Of a stretch of 64,000 nt of DNA, positions 9,751 to 20,800 are shown piece by piece; within the stretch, counting starts at the first letter, position 1; each line of letters starts with the position of its first letter. Made by a program: the position numbers and the translations under genes. This DNA is from Planctomycetota bacterium (lineage in GTDB: Bacteria > Planctomycetota > Planctomycetia > Planctomycetales > Planctomycetaceae): positions 49,173-113,172 of the forward strand of contig JAHZKX010000042.1 in NCBI GenBank assembly GCA_022600195.1. Direction: 5' to 3'. Below the pieces are notes generated by a model that had not been told where the DNA came from, ran no database searches, and saw nothing but the letters and a program-made list of their open reading frames with translations.

Positions 9751-11142
9751 TCAGGCAATGATGTCTTTCACGATCTTTCCGCCTTCGACTCCCGTCAGTC
9801 GCAATTCCCGCTCACCCTGTTTGAATTTCAATTCGTCGTGCTCCAATCCCAGTTGATGAAGAATGGTAGCATGCAAATCGCGGAAATGAACTTTGCCTTC
9901 AATGGCCCGTGCGCCGGTCGGGTCTGTCTTTCCGTAAGCCAGACCACGCTTGATACCACCACCTGCCATCCAGAACGTGAAGCCTCGTGCGTTATGGCCA
10001 GTCGCGTCTTTCTTGTTTTCCGGCACCAGACCGGGACGGCCGAATTCACCTCCCCAGACGACCAGTGTCTCATCCAGCAAACCACGCTGTTCCAGGTCTT
10101 CCAGTAATGCGGCAATCGGGGCATCCGTCGATTCGCAATTCGCTGTAAGATCCCTGCGATGATTTTTGTGCTGGTCCCAACTGCCGTGATGAAGTTCAAT
10201 AAATCGAACGCCGGCTTCAGCAAAACGACGTGCCAGCAAACATTGGCGACCGAAATCCGAATTTTTACAGGTTCCAGCAGTTTTACCCTGGCCGACTCGA
10301 TAGCGTTCCAGAGTCGACTTGGTTTCCTGACTGATGTCAAGCAATTCAGGTGCCGTCATCTGCATCCGGAAACCGAGTTCCATCGATTGAATGACGGCAT
10401 CCAGTCGGGAATCATCAGGACGAAGCGTGGCATGCTCACGATTCATCGCCTGCACAAAATCCAGTTGTCGTCGTTTGACAGAGGTTGGCAGATGATCGCT
10501 GTTGATATTGCCTATCGTGGCCGTTGACATATTTGTCGTGTTGAGACCAATCGGAGTTCCTTCATAGACGGGGGGCAGAAACTGACTGGAATAAACGGAT
10601 GGCTTGGAAGGATACAGACTGATGAATCCGGGAACATTCTGGTTTTCGGTACCCAGTCCATAGACGACCCAGGAACCCAGACTGGGACGCGGACGCAGTC
10701 GGTCGCCGGTATGCAGTTGCAGAAATGCTTGTGCATGGTTCGAGGTATCCGCATGCATGCCATTCAATACACACAATTTGTCTGCGTGTTTCGCGGTTTC
10801 CGGCAGGAGTTCTGAAATCCAGAGACCGCTCTCACCATGCTGCGCAAAATTGAAAACCGAGCCTGCATGTTTCTTTTTACCGGTTTGTGGTTTGTAATCG
10901 AATGTATCCAGTTGTGCGGGACCACCACTCATACAGAGAAAGATCACTCGTTTGGCTCGAGCGGGAAGCTTCGGTACTTTGGCAGAAAGATTGGCGATGC
11001 CAGACGATTCACGGGCAAACGAGTTCTGACCACATAAGGCCGCCAGCGCCAGATAGCCAAATCCACAAGAGGTGGAACTTAACAGTTCACGACGTGACAT
11101 TCCCGGCATAACATTGTCCCTTTGGTTGTGATCGTTCTTCAT
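9751..11142 (-). CDS. DUF1501 family protein (module 1)
   Basis: A 463-residue protein with a twin-arginine-like start ([20 protein letters not shown]). Characteristic DUF1501 blocks are present: [18 protein letters not shown] near the N-terminus, [38 protein letters not shown], and [14 protein letters not shown] near the C-terminus, with [18 protein letters not shown] at the end. The fold is related to the alkaline phosphatase/sulfatase superfamily, but the activity is not established. It follows the PSD1 gene by only 15 bases, with a GAAGAG ribosome site in the gap, so the two are surely co-transcribed. Export by the Tat route would place it with its cytochrome-type partner. Confidence 0.88.
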   Translation of the reverse strand: MKNDHNQRDNVMPGMSRRELLSSTSCGFGYLALAALCGQNSFARESSGIANLSAKVPKLPARAKRVIFLCMSGGPAQLDTFDYKPQTGKKKHAGSVFNFAQHGESGLWISELLPETAKHADKLCVLNGMHADTSNHAQAFLQLHTGDRLRPRPSLGSWVVYGLGTENQNVPGFISLYPSKPSVYSSQFLPPVYEGTPIGLNTTNMSTATIGNINSDHLPTSVKRRQLDFVQAMNREHATLRPDDSRLDAVIQSMELGFRMQMTAPELLDISQETKSTLERYRVGQGKTAGTCKNSDFGRQCLLARRFAEAGVRFIELHHGSWDQHKNHRRDLTANCESTDAPIAALLEDLEQRGLLDETLVVWGGEFGRPGLVPENKKDATGHNARGFTFWMAGGGIKRGLAYGKTDPTGARAIEGKVHFRDLHATILHQLGLEHDELKFKQGERELRLTGVEGGKIVKDIIA

Positions 11143-11157
11143 GTGTCGCTCTTCTCT

Positions 11158-13551
11158 TTAATCAACATAACGAAATTCATTTGAAGTCAGCAATGCCTGG
11201 CAAAGTGTGGCCCAGACTGTCACACGACGAATTTCTTCCTGGGAAATTTTTGTTTTTAATTCGGCGTCAACATTTTTAATCAGAGTCAAAGCCCGCTGGA
11301 GTTCAGATGACTGTGGAACACGATTTAACACCCGCAGGTAAACCCGATGTACACGGCCCGAATCATCCAGGTCAGGGAGCGCCAGAATCTCTTTGGAAAA
11401 GAGTTGAGCCTGTTCAATCAGAAACGAACTGTTCATCAGGAATAAACTCTGTGTCGGCAGAGTCGTTTCGTTACGTTGCCCCACGGGTCGTGTCGAGTCG
11501 GGCAGGTCAAATGCTGACAGTTCCGATGGTTCGGAATGACGCAGCAGGCACAGGTAAATACTGCGATGATTACTGGGCAGATGCAGGTTGCCTGCCTTAT
11601 TGACCAACTCGTCTACATTCGCGATTGCAGAGCCCAGACCGGGTTCTCTGTTAAGCTGACCACTGACAGCAAGGATACTGTCTCTCAGTGATTCGGCATC
11701 CAGTCGCCGACGGTTATGCCGACAGAGAAGCTTGTTTTCCGGATCAGCATCCAGGACCAGATCGTCACAGAAACTGCTGAGCTGATAAGTGTGGCTCAGC
11801 ACGATCTGACGAATCATTTGCTTGATGGACCAGCCTTCAGTGCGGAAGCGTGTTGCCAGGTGGTCGAGCAACTCGGGGTGAGTGGGGCGTTCCCCATAGA
11901 CTCCAAAATCATCAGGGGTGCGAACCAGCGCCTGACCAAACAGATGCAGCCAGATCCGGTTTGCCATCACCCGCGAGGTCTGCGGGTGATCTTCAGAGGT
12001 AAGCCACGCAGCCAGTTGCAGACGACCACTCGATTTGGCTCCGATTTGGGGTGCCTGTTTGATCTTGCAGGCCGACAGAAACCCGCGAGGTACACTGGGA
12101 CCCAGTTTCTTGGATTCCCCTTTGATATTAATTTTGCAGTCGACCAGCTTTTTCTTTTCTCGGACCCCCATTGCCAGTGCTGTGCCGGGAGTGTAGACAT
12201 TTTTCGGCTTCTTTTTTCTCGACAGAGTATACTTATCGATCACGGGTTTCGCACCGCTGTCCGGCGAAGGAACGTAGACGTCCTTCGACTTCAGGACATG
12301 CAGGGGAGTTTCCGGTGCTGTTAACGGTTGATTGGCGGCAAATCCCCACATGGTTTCAGTGCTGAGGAAAATGCCGGCCAGCGCATAATAGTCACTGGTT
12401 GGAATCGGATCATGTTTGTGGTCATGACAACGGGCACACGCCACGCTGAGTCCCATGACGGCTGTGCTGACCACGTCAATCTGATCGTTCACAACGTCCA
12501 TCTGAAAGTTGACGTTCATTGCTTTTGCCGGTTTCGAACCCAGCGCCAGAAAACCGGTTGCGACCAGCAGACGATCACGTTCCTCGGGAGAATCCGCGGG
12601 TAAGAGATCTCCGGCAATCTGTTCTGTCAGAAAACGATCATAGGGGACATTATTGTTTATAGCCTGAATGACATAATCACGATATCGCCAGGCATGAGGG
12701 AAGGTGGGATTACGTCCCAGACCATCATTACCGTTAGATTCACCATAGCGGGCGAGATCCAGCCAGTGTCGTCCCCAGCGTTCTCCAAAATGTGGTGAAG
12801 CGAGTAACTCGTCGACCAGATGCGCGACGGCCCGTTGTTGACGTTTTTGATAGTCAGCCAGAAAGGATTCGACCTGTTCTGCCGTGGGGGGGAGACCGAT
12901 CAGATCATAATACAAACGCCGTACCAGTCTCACCGGAGCGGCATCATGTGTGGGTGCTGACTTAGCCGCTTCGATACGCGAGAGAATAAAATGATCGAGG
13001 GGATCATAGCACCAGCTTTCATTTTGCACCAAAGGTAACTCAGGCTGAGAGATCGGCTGAAACGACCAGAGTGCGGGATTCGTTACCACCTTTTCAAGAG
13101 TTGGCTTTTTCGCAATCAAAGGGTGATCGATCCGCGGATCGGGCACACCCATTTTGACCCAGGTGATAAAATCGTTGATGACAGCTTCGGGAAGCGGTTC
13201 ATTCGGCGGCATTTCCAAGCCATCGTAACGCAGGGCTTGAATCAGAAGGCTTTCTTTAGGCCGCCCTTCCACAAATGCGGGCCCCGATTCACCACCAACG
13301 CGCATGCCATCACGCGTATCCATGCGGAGCTTGCCCCCCAGTTCCTCTGATTTTGAGGAATGGCAGGAATAACATTTCTTGACGAGGACCGGACGAATTT
13401 TGTTCTCAAAAAACGCCCGCTGTTTGGGGTCCATTTTTGAGTGAGCCGACTTACCAGCCGGTTTTTTTGCACTCCAGACCGGTTCCTCTGTACAGAACGA
13501 GATCGCGATAAACCAACAGGCGATTGAGATCAGGGTGAAACATTGACGCAT
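11158..13551 (-). CDS. PSD1/planctomycete cytochrome c protein, DUF1549-DUF1553 (module 1)
   Basis: A 797-residue secreted protein from the ATG at 13549-13551 (a TTG three codons earlier is also possible). After a signal peptide there is a planctomycete-type heme motif CYSCH (about residues 60-64) in VKKCYSCHSSKSEELGGKL. DUF1549 follows, with LIGLPPTAEQV, SPHFGERWGRHWLDLARYGE and a second heme-like motif CARCHDHKHDP. DUF1553 ends the protein (WLTSEDHPQTSRVMANRIW, DDFGVYGERPTHPELLDHL). The role is unknown; the heme motifs imply electron transfer in the periplasm. It heads the PSD1, DUF1501, sulfatase set and has a good promoter at 13619-13647. It is shorter than the other two PSD1 proteins here, lacking the middle insert. 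Confidence 0.88.
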   Translation of the reverse strand: MRQCFTLISIACWFIAISFCTEEPVWSAKKPAGKSAHSKMDPKQRAFFENKIRPVLVKKCYSCHSSKSEELGGKLRMDTRDGMRVGGESGPAFVEGRPKESLLIQALRYDGLEMPPNEPLPEAVINDFITWVKMGVPDPRIDHPLIAKKPTLEKVVTNPALWSFQPISQPELPLVQNESWCYDPLDHFILSRIEAAKSAPTHDAAPVRLVRRLYYDLIGLPPTAEQVESFLADYQKRQQRAVAHLVDELLASPHFGERWGRHWLDLARYGESNGNDGLGRNPTFPHAWRYRDYVIQAINNNVPYDRFLTEQIAGDLLPADSPEERDRLLVATGFLALGSKPAKAMNVNFQMDVVNDQIDVVSTAVMGLSVACARCHDHKHDPIPTSDYYALAGIFLSTETMWGFAANQPLTAPETPLHVLKSKDVYVPSPDSGAKPVIDKYTLSRKKKPKNVYTPGTALAMGVREKKKLVDCKINIKGESKKLGPSVPRGFLSACKIKQAPQIGAKSSGRLQLAAWLTSEDHPQTSRVMANRIWLHLFGQALVRTPDDFGVYGERPTHPELLDHLATRFRTEGWSIKQMIRQIVLSHTYQLSSFCDDLVLDADPENKLLCRHNRRRLDAESLRDSILAVSGQLNREPGLGSAIANVDELVNKAGNLHLPSNHRSIYLCLLRHSEPSELSAFDLPDSTRPVGQRNETTLPTQSLFLMNSSFLIEQAQLFSKEILALPDLDDSGRVHRVYLRVLNRVPQSSELQRALTLIKNVDAELKTKISQEEIRRVTVWATLCQALLTSNEFRYVD

Positions 13552-13854
13552 GGCCGACAATTCTTATCTGGAGGGAGCAGTCGTACGCGTTAAGGTAAGA
13601 GTTAGTGGACAAGCATAAATCATACTTGGGAGTCATATATAAGTCAACAATCTTAATAATCTTTCGACATCGAAAAGAGCCTGCCACTACGATTTTCTCA
13701 ATACCAGTTTTAACCGTTATATCCTGTTGGTTTTATGGGGTTCGAAAAAGAGACAGGGTGAGCATCTGACCTGCTGTCAACGTTTTCCATTGAAGACTTG
13801 TTTCTGGTACGATTGATTCATCTTAAGCATAGAATTCCAGCAGTGAGTGGCAAC
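13552..13854. other. Divergent intergenic region
   Basis: About 300 bases between the leftward PSD1 gene and the rightward flavoprotein gene. It holds the promoter at 13619-13647 for the PSD1 gene. I see no clear promoter for the flavoprotein gene and no small gene. Confidence 0.55.
13619..13647 (-). promoter_or_regulatory. Sigma70-like promoter for the PSD1-DUF1501-sulfatase set
   Basis: On the minus strand TTGACT (13642-13647) and TATGAT (13619-13624) are separated by exactly 17 bases, a near-consensus arrangement. Transcription would begin about 60 bases before the ATG at 13551. Confidence 0.6.
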
Positions 13855-15366
13855 ATGTTATCCGAGTACGATGTGATTATTGTGGGCGGAGGCGGCAGTG
13901 GTCTGGCGGCTGCCCTGCGCGCGCTGGAGAAGGGAGCCAGCGTGCTGGTTCTGGAAAAACAGTCTCAGCTCGGGGGTACCACCGGCATGGCCATCGGTTC
14001 CTTTACGGCCAATGGAACCAGCATGCAGCGCGAAGCCGGAATTAATGACAGCGCTGATGCTCATGAAGAAGATGCCGGTAAGTTTGCCATACCGGAAATT
14101 GAAAACCACAGTAATAATGAGTTGAGGCGTTTCTTTCTGGGGCAGACTGCAGAGACACTGGAATGGCTCCGCGCCATGGGGCTTTTTTTTCACGGACCGA
14201 ATCCGGAACCGCCCAACCGTGTTCCCCGTATGCACAATATTGTGCCGAATGCGAAAGCCTATATCGCTGCATTCCAGTCTCAAATTATGAAGCGGAAGGG
14301 AACCATTGTTTGTAGTGCACCGGTTCTCGAACTCATGTCTGATGGAAAACAGATCACAGGTGTGGTTGCATCAATTGACGGAGAACGAAAAGTAATCAGT
14401 GCAAAACGAGGCGTGGTACTGGCGGCGGGAGATTACGCGAATGCGCCGGAAATTATCAGTCGTTTTAAAGGTCATCAATTCAAAGCCATTGAAGGCGTCA
14501 ATCCAAAAGCCTGTGGGGATGGTCATCTGCTGGCAGAACAAGTCGGCGCTATGCTTCTGAATATGGATATCACCTACGGGCCGGAGCTACGTTTTGTGCC
14601 TCCTCCCGGTGATCCCTTTGAACAACTTCTGCCCACCAGTGGTCTCCTCGCAAAACTGATGGGACGACTGGTCCCCTACCTGCCACAAACTCTGATCAAC
14701 TGGCGCATCAAACGTCTGCTCTTAACCTGGCAGCATCCCGAAAATTCGTTGTTTGATGATGGAGCGATTCTGGTGAATTCAGAAGGACGCCGTTTCTGTA
14801 ATGAAAAAGATTCTCCGCAACGCGAAATCGCAATCTCCGAGCAGCCCGGAAAAGCAGCCTATATTCTGTTAGACCAACGCATCGCCGCCCACTACAGTCA
14901 GTGGCCACATTTTATTTCGACGGCACCAAAAATTGCATATGCGTACGTGAATGATTATCTCAAGTTGCGCCCCGATGTCAGCGGAGAAGCCCCTTCATTG
15001 GAAGAACTGGCACGACAGCGAAATCTGAATTTCACAAATCTGGGCGAATCAGTCGAACAGTTCAATCAGTACATTGTCGGCGAGAAATCCGATCCCTGTG
15101 GACGCACGGGAGATACCCACCCACTCACAGGAAATCGCTGGGTTTTACTGGGACCTGCTAAAGCCTATTTCACAACCACCGAAGGGGGTGTTGCCATCAA
15201 TCAACGGTTGCAGGCCCTCGATGAAAGTGAGAACCCAATTCCCGGCTTATACGCCATCGGCTGTAATGGAATGGGCGGACAGGTTCTCTGGGGACACGGG
15301 CTGCATATCGCCTGGGCCATTACCAGCGGCCGACTGGTTGGTGAGTTTCTGGGAAATTCCGAATAA
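13855..15366 (+). CDS. FAD-dependent oxidoreductase (fumarate reductase/ketosteroid dehydrogenase type)
   Basis: A 503-residue protein. I chose the ATG at 13855 because the dinucleotide-binding fold begins at once: EYDVIIVGGGGSGLAAALRA, with the second acidic residue in LVLEKQSQLGG. The C-terminus has the family's FAD/substrate block, TEGGVAINQRLQALD and GLYAIGCNGMGGQVLWGHG. Members of this flavoprotein group reduce or dehydrogenate C=C bonds (fumarate reductase, 3-ketosteroid dehydrogenases, FAD-binding dehydrogenases). No signal peptide is seen, so it is probably cytoplasmic. The substrate cannot be read from sequence. It converges with the isochorismatase-family gene, only 7 bases away. 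Confidence 0.8.
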   Translation: MLSEYDVIIVGGGGSGLAAALRALEKGASVLVLEKQSQLGGTTGMAIGSFTANGTSMQREAGINDSADAHEEDAGKFAIPEIENHSNNELRRFFLGQTAETLEWLRAMGLFFHGPNPEPPNRVPRMHNIVPNAKAYIAAFQSQIMKRKGTIVCSAPVLELMSDGKQITGVVASIDGERKVISAKRGVVLAAGDYANAPEIISRFKGHQFKAIEGVNPKACGDGHLLAEQVGAMLLNMDITYGPELRFVPPPGDPFEQLLPTSGLLAKLMGRLVPYLPQTLINWRIKRLLLTWQHPENSLFDDGAILVNSEGRRFCNEKDSPQREIAISEQPGKAAYILLDQRIAAHYSQWPHFISTAPKIAYAYVNDYLKLRPDVSGEAPSLEELARQRNLNFTNLGESVEQFNQYIVGEKSDPCGRTGDTHPLTGNRWVLLGPAKAYFTTTEGGVAINQRLQALDESENPIPGLYAIGCNGMGGQVLWGHGLHIAWAITSGRLVGEFLGNSE

Positions 15367-15373
15367 GTGCCTC

Positions 15374-16315
15374 TCAGCTATCCGGATTATTGGACCCCGG
15401 AATGACCCTGGTCAAATCACGTCCGAGAATCGAAGGGCACCAGTGCTCCTCAATGTGTTCGATGATCATTTCCGTGCCCCGGGTATGACTTACATAAGGT
15501 CGATCGCGGGGATCATATAACGCATCCGTCAAGTCACGACAAAGAACCACGTTTTTTTTCAAATATCTCATCTGACGAATACCGAATGGACGACCTAAAA
15601 CACACATGTTGGTGTGCACGCCCATGATGACAATGTTCTTTCGTTGTTCCTGTTCCAGGAAATTATAAATCTCCTGCCCGTTCGCGCTGATGACATCGTA
15701 GCCGATGATTTTGATTGCCGGGTGTTGATGGCGGTCCGTATTTTTTTTGTAATTTGCTTCCGGATCATCACAGCCACGAATACTGGATTCGGTAGAGCGT
15801 TTGATTGAATCATCGACCGGGAGCGGCGGTTCTTTTTCCGGATTGAGATAACACCAGCTTTGAATCGGCACTGGTGGTTTTAATAACGCGGCTCTTTTAA
15901 TTCGGGCGCGAAAAGGAGTGTCTTCATAGAGTTCAATTCCACCACTGGGGGCATGAATAATCGCAACACCATGATCGCGTGCTTCTGAGATTACCCGATT
16001 CATCTTTGGTGCCATGCGATCCACTCGCTGTGCCGCCAGTTTGCAGGGATGATCGGCCCACATATCACAAATGATGATGGCGGTCTCCGATGCGTTCCAT
16101 TCTGCGGTTTCATTGATCGGTTTGGCGGGGGCCTTCGCTGTGCGTTTTCGCAGTTTGACAGACAGCTTCCCGGGAACAGCAGGTATGCCTCGGGATGTCG
16201 CTTTTTTTTCATCTGCCAGAAGCGAAGTGAAGGAAGGAACCAGCGAGCCGGCGACGCAACCTTGAAGAACGCGGTTTAAAAATTGACGTCTGTGCGCGAG
16301 AGGCTCTGTTTGCAT
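15374..16315 (-). CDS. Exported isochorismatase-family cysteine hydrolase
   Basis: A 313-residue protein with an HRRQFLNRVLQGCVAGSLVP start, which looks like a twin-arginine signal. The hydrolase domain starts at about residue 70 with TAIIICDMWADHPCK (catalytic Asp) and contains VIMGVHTNMCVLGRPFGIRQ, where the Cys after TNM is the expected nucleophile; a Lys in the middle would complete the triad. Relatives hydrolyse amides or vinyl ethers (nicotinamidase, ureidomalonase, isochorismatase), but substrate here is unknown. Export is unusual for this superfamily but common for planctomycete members. The gene is divergent from the SGNH hydrolase gene at 16526. Confidence 0.8.
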   Translation of the reverse strand: MQTEPLAHRRQFLNRVLQGCVAGSLVPSFTSLLADEKKATSRGIPAVPGKLSVKLRKRTAKAPAKPINETAEWNASETAIIICDMWADHPCKLAAQRVDRMAPKMNRVISEARDHGVAIIHAPSGGIELYEDTPFRARIKRAALLKPPVPIQSWCYLNPEKEPPLPVDDSIKRSTESSIRGCDDPEANYKKNTDRHQHPAIKIIGYDVISANGQEIYNFLEQEQRKNIVIMGVHTNMCVLGRPFGIRQMRYLKKNVVLCRDLTDALYDPRDRPYVSHTRGTEMIIEHIEEHWCPSILGRDLTRVIPGSNNPDS

Positions 16316-16525
16316 GATGGCTCCTGAGAAAATTAGTAAGGAAAACTACAATATGTATTGTGTATTCGCGCGATCAGCAATTCAATCAGAATTGAGTGGA
16401 ATTTCAACAAGTTACCTGATTACCGGTTTCAGCCAGACTTTTCTTTGTATCCGACAGCACGCATAATAGATTTGATACAGAGTAACTTCACCAATTCTTA
16501 TGCTTCGATTCAGGATCGAATTTCT

Positions 16526-17797
16526 ATGCGAGCCAAATCTTGTCTGCAGATTCTTTTCATCCTTTTTTTCTGTTGCCTTTCATCCATCACGTTAGCCGCG
16601 GATGAACATCGCAACAAAAGCCAACGAGAAAAACTGGAATGGAAAGCAGGCGACCGCGTTGTCCTGATAGGAAATACCTTTGCCGATCAGCTGCGTCTGT
16701 ATAACTATCTGGAAACCCTGCTGACTTCACTGGCGCCGGCAAAAAATATTACCTTTCGAAATCTGGCCTGGTCGGGAGATACGCTGAATCTCAGGCCACG
16801 ACCGCTCAATTTTGGATCACTCGATGATCATCTCCATCAACAGAAAGCCGATATTATTATCGCCTGCTTTGGAATGAATGAATCGTTTGCAGGGCAGGAC
16901 GGCTTAAAAGAGTTTTCAGACAGTTGGGAAAAGTTCCTCAATCATCTGGCGTCGCAAAAATATAATGGCACGTCCACTCCGCGGGTCGTTTTGATTTCGC
17001 CAATTGCCCATGAAAACAGGGGACCACCGTTTCCTGACCCCGCTGGACATAATCAAAATCTCTCTGATTATACCAGGGCGATGCAAGTTGTAGCAGCCCG
17101 TCATCATCTGCCGTTTGTCGATCTCTTTTCAGAGACAAAAAAACTAATGGACGAAAATCCGTCTCAGAAATTAACCCGAAATGGCATTCATCTGAATCAA
17201 TATGGATACTGGGCCCTCAGTCAATTTGTGGCAGGGGAGTTGTTGGGAAAGAAAATCAAAAGCCCACAGTTGGTTGTAGATCTGGCAGACCAGAAAATTC
17301 AAACCACAAACGCCGAGATCCTGCAACAGAATTTCAAACCGGACAAGATTCAATTCACAGTTAAAGAGAAAGTGCTGCCGATTCCTGCACCTCCGGAGTC
17401 AGCCATCGTTCACAGTGAACTGCTGGCGTCCCAGCCTCGATTGACGGTCAAAAATTTACCCACGGGAAACTATCGCCTGCTGGTGAATGAGACTCGCATC
17501 GCCGAAGCCAGTCATGCCGATTGGGACAGGGGCCTGCAATTGAAAAATCTGCCTGCGCGATCACAGGTGAAAGACTTACGGGCCACAATCGAGCGGAAAA
17601 ACGAATTATTCTTTTATGTCTATCGGGCTCACAATGCAGAATACATTTTTGGCAGACGAACCAAACCCTTTGGCGCCGTCTCCTTTCCTCCCGAAATGGA
17701 AGCGTTTGCCAGACTGATTCAAAGTCGCGAGACCAACATCAAAAAACAGTCCCACCCTGATAAAGAAAGCAGGTGGATTTTATTCAAGCTGGAATAG
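16526..17797 (+). CDS. Secreted SGNH/GDSL-like hydrolase with altered block I
   Basis: A 423-residue protein. The ATG at 16526 gives a good signal peptide (hydrophobic residues 7-23, LAADEH). The SGNH blocks are recognisable: VVLIGNTFADQ (residues 46-55) in place of GDS, LAWSGDT (80-86), CFGMNES (114-120, with the G-x-N), and NGIHLNQYG, where the His would be catalytic. The usual nucleophile serine of block I is T51, so catalysis by the standard mechanism is uncertain. The C-terminal 170 residues form an extra beta-rich domain. It precedes the large dehydrogenase-cytochrome gene by 82 bases on the same strand; such pairs recur in planctomycetes. The ribosome site is AGGA. Confidence 0.78.
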   Translation: MRAKSCLQILFILFFCCLSSITLAADEHRNKSQREKLEWKAGDRVVLIGNTFADQLRLYNYLETLLTSLAPAKNITFRNLAWSGDTLNLRPRPLNFGSLDDHLHQQKADIIIACFGMNESFAGQDGLKEFSDSWEKFLNHLASQKYNGTSTPRVVLISPIAHENRGPPFPDPAGHNQNLSDYTRAMQVVAARHHLPFVDLFSETKKLMDENPSQKLTRNGIHLNQYGYWALSQFVAGELLGKKIKSPQLVVDLADQKIQTTNAEILQQNFKPDKIQFTVKEKVLPIPAPPESAIVHSELLASQPRLTVKNLPTGNYRLLVNETRIAEASHADWDRGLQLKNLPARSQVKDLRATIERKNELFFYVYRAHNAEYIFGRRTKPFGAVSFPPEMEAFARLIQSRETNIKKQSHPDKESRWILFKLE

Positions 17798-17879
17798 TAG
17801 CCGCCTCGGACTGTTTTTAGCGAACGATTTTCTCAACCAATTACACTGACCAACCCCTCAGCATTTTTAAGAGTTCATT

Positions 17880-20800
17880 ATGTTCAAAATATCGCCGTTT
17901 CTTTCTTTCTGTCTGGCACTGATTGTTTTCTCTGTCCTGTTTCTGAAAGAGAGCAGCAGTTTCGCAGCGGAAACAGCACAGCGTCAGCCACACGTTGTGT
18001 TTGTGGTCGGCACCACTCATTATTCTCCGCAGAAAACAATCCCCGCTTTTGCAAAACGGCTGGAAAATTATGGCTTTAAAACAACCGTTGTTTTGCCACA
18101 GGGAAACCCCGAACGAAATCAAAATGGAGTCGGGTTACCCGGACTGGAAGTTCTCAAACAGGCAGATCTGGCTGTGTTTTACATGCGATTTCTACAATTG
18201 CCTCCAACACAATTTGAACGCATTTGGGAATACATTGAGTCCGGTAAACCCGTCATCGGATTGCGAACCAGTACACACGCTTTTGACTATGAAAAAAGGC
18301 ATCCCCTCTCAGAATGGAATCGCGGTTTTGGCAAGCGTGTTTTGGGTTCGGAGTACTTTCTGCACCTCTCGGGAGACACCGTTGTTGAACATGTTCTCGA
18401 TTTTCGAAATCATGAAATTCTGAATGGTGTCGCGGAAAAATTTATCGACCCGGGATCCTTGTATAAAACAAAGCTGCCCGGTGATGCCACACCACTATTA
18501 ATGGGCACTGGAAAATCAAAACGAACCGGAATCGTCAAAAATCAATTTGGTACGCATGAACTTGAAGCCGAAATGAGTTGGCCCGTTGCCTGGACCTGGA
18601 AAAACGAATGGGGCGGTCGCGTCTTTTCAACCACGCTGGGACATGAAAAATCTTTCGCCCTGGATACCGTCAATCGCTTATTAATCAATGCCGCTCACTG
18701 GTGTCTGGAAAAACCGGTGGGAACTACTCCCGAACGCATGGCGGTTGCGAATTCAGCACCAAACCTGAAACGCCCGTTTGAAATCACGCAGGATCATTCG
18801 CCGGAAATCGAACGAAAGTCCTTCGAGATGTTACCCGGATATGAAGTCAATCTGTTCGCTGCCGAGCCAATGCTTGTGAATCCGATTCATATGACATGGG
18901 ACCCGCAGGGCCGACTCTGGGTGATTTGTTCAACATCCTATCCGCAGGTTACTCCCGGGGAAAAACCAAACGACCAGATTGTCATTCTGGAAGATACCGA
19001 CAAAGATGGCCGCGCTGATAAATCAACCGTATTTGCTGACGGCTTGTACGTGCCCACCGGTCTGGAACTCGGAGATGGCGGCGTCTACGTTGCCAATGCC
19101 CCCGATTTACTCTTCCTTAAAGATACCGATGGCGATGGAAAAGCCGACCACCGCGAAGTCGTCCTCACAGGCTTTGCTACCGAAGATAACCATCATTCCA
19201 TCAGTGCCTGGCGTTGGGGGCCCGGCGGTTGGCTTTATTTTCAGGAAGGAACCTTCATGCATTCGCAGGTGGAAACTCCCTCCGGAACCGTTCGACTGGA
19301 AAATGGAGGCGTCTTCCAGTTTCATCCCCGCAGCCTGAAATTGAATGTATTCGCCGACTATCGTGCTTCAAATCCGTGGGGGCATATGTTCGATGATTGG
19401 GGACAGTCCTTTATAATAGACAATCCGAAACTCTACTTCGCCGCACCACTCACAGCCAACAGTCGTGCCAAATTAGGATACGATGCCAGTGGTCAGGGAA
19501 CGAAACAGTGTGGTGGTGAATTCGTCGCCAGTCGTCATTTTCCCCCGGAAGTGCAAGGTCAGATCTGGACGAACCAATACAAAGCACACGTCGTGGCCCG
19601 CTATGAAGTCTCTGACGACGGCGCCGGCTATAGCATTAAAGGCCTTGATCCTTTGATTCAATCCAGCAGTGCCAACTTTCGCCCTGTTGACTTGAAGATG
19701 GGCCCCGATGGAGCCGCTTATATTCTTGACTGGTACAACCCGTTAATAGGCCACATGCAGCACAGCTTTCGGGATGAACGCCGCGATACTACACACGGAC
19801 GAGTCTGGCGAGTGACTTACAAAGACCGCCCTCTCGTAGAACAACCCAAACTGGTGGGAGTCCCGCTAAGTGAAGTCGTCTCGCATTTGAAAGACCCCGA
19901 AAGTTTTACGCGACATCAAGTCAAACGAGTCCTGTACGACGCCGATCAAAGTCAGGCAAAACAGGCCCTCGATCAATGGGTTGCCCAACTCGACCCGCAG
20001 GAATCTCAAGTCGATCACCATCGACTGGAAGCACTCTGGTGCTATCAGACGATCGGCGTGGTCAACGAATCACTGCTCCGCGAAGTACTCAAATCAAAAG
20101 AGGGTCGCGCCCGGGCCGGTGGCTTACGAGTCCTTCGCTATTGGTATCCGCAGATTAAGAATCCATTGGATCTGCTGGATACAGCAATTGACGATCCGCA
20201 TCCACGTGTCAGGCTCGAAGCAGTTCTCACAGCCGGCTTTATTCCCGATCCACGCTCTGTCACCATCGCCGTCAAAGCCATCGACTCTCCCATGGACCGC
20301 TCGCTCGAACACGGCTTGAAGTTAACCATCGATGGCCTGCAGGCACATTGGCTCAATGCTCATCGGCAGGGAAAAGTGAAGTTTGAAAAAACAGATCACA
20401 AAAACTATGCACTCTCAAATTTACTTTCAAACGAATCGATCAGTGTAATCATCGATCTGTTGAATGCCGGCAGTATCGATGCAGAATTATTAAAAGGCCC
20501 TGCGCAGGTCGTTGCGGAAAAAGCCAATGCCAACCAATTGGAACCGCTGGTCTTAACGCTTGTGGAAGTCACACGCGAATATAAAACGCAGGGCGGAAAA
20601 GGTATCTCACCTGAAGCACTCAGTATTTTGCTCGATGCCCTGGATCGAGCTGCCCGTGAAAGAGGCGTCATTCCAAAAGGAAACATCGCCTCCATGCTCA
20701 GTCGTTCCGCGGTGGTTCCCGGTTTGTCCGTTCAGAAATCGATCGCCCGCTTGATCGGTTCCTGGAAATTAACCCGCGAAGGCAGACGCCTGCAACGTTC

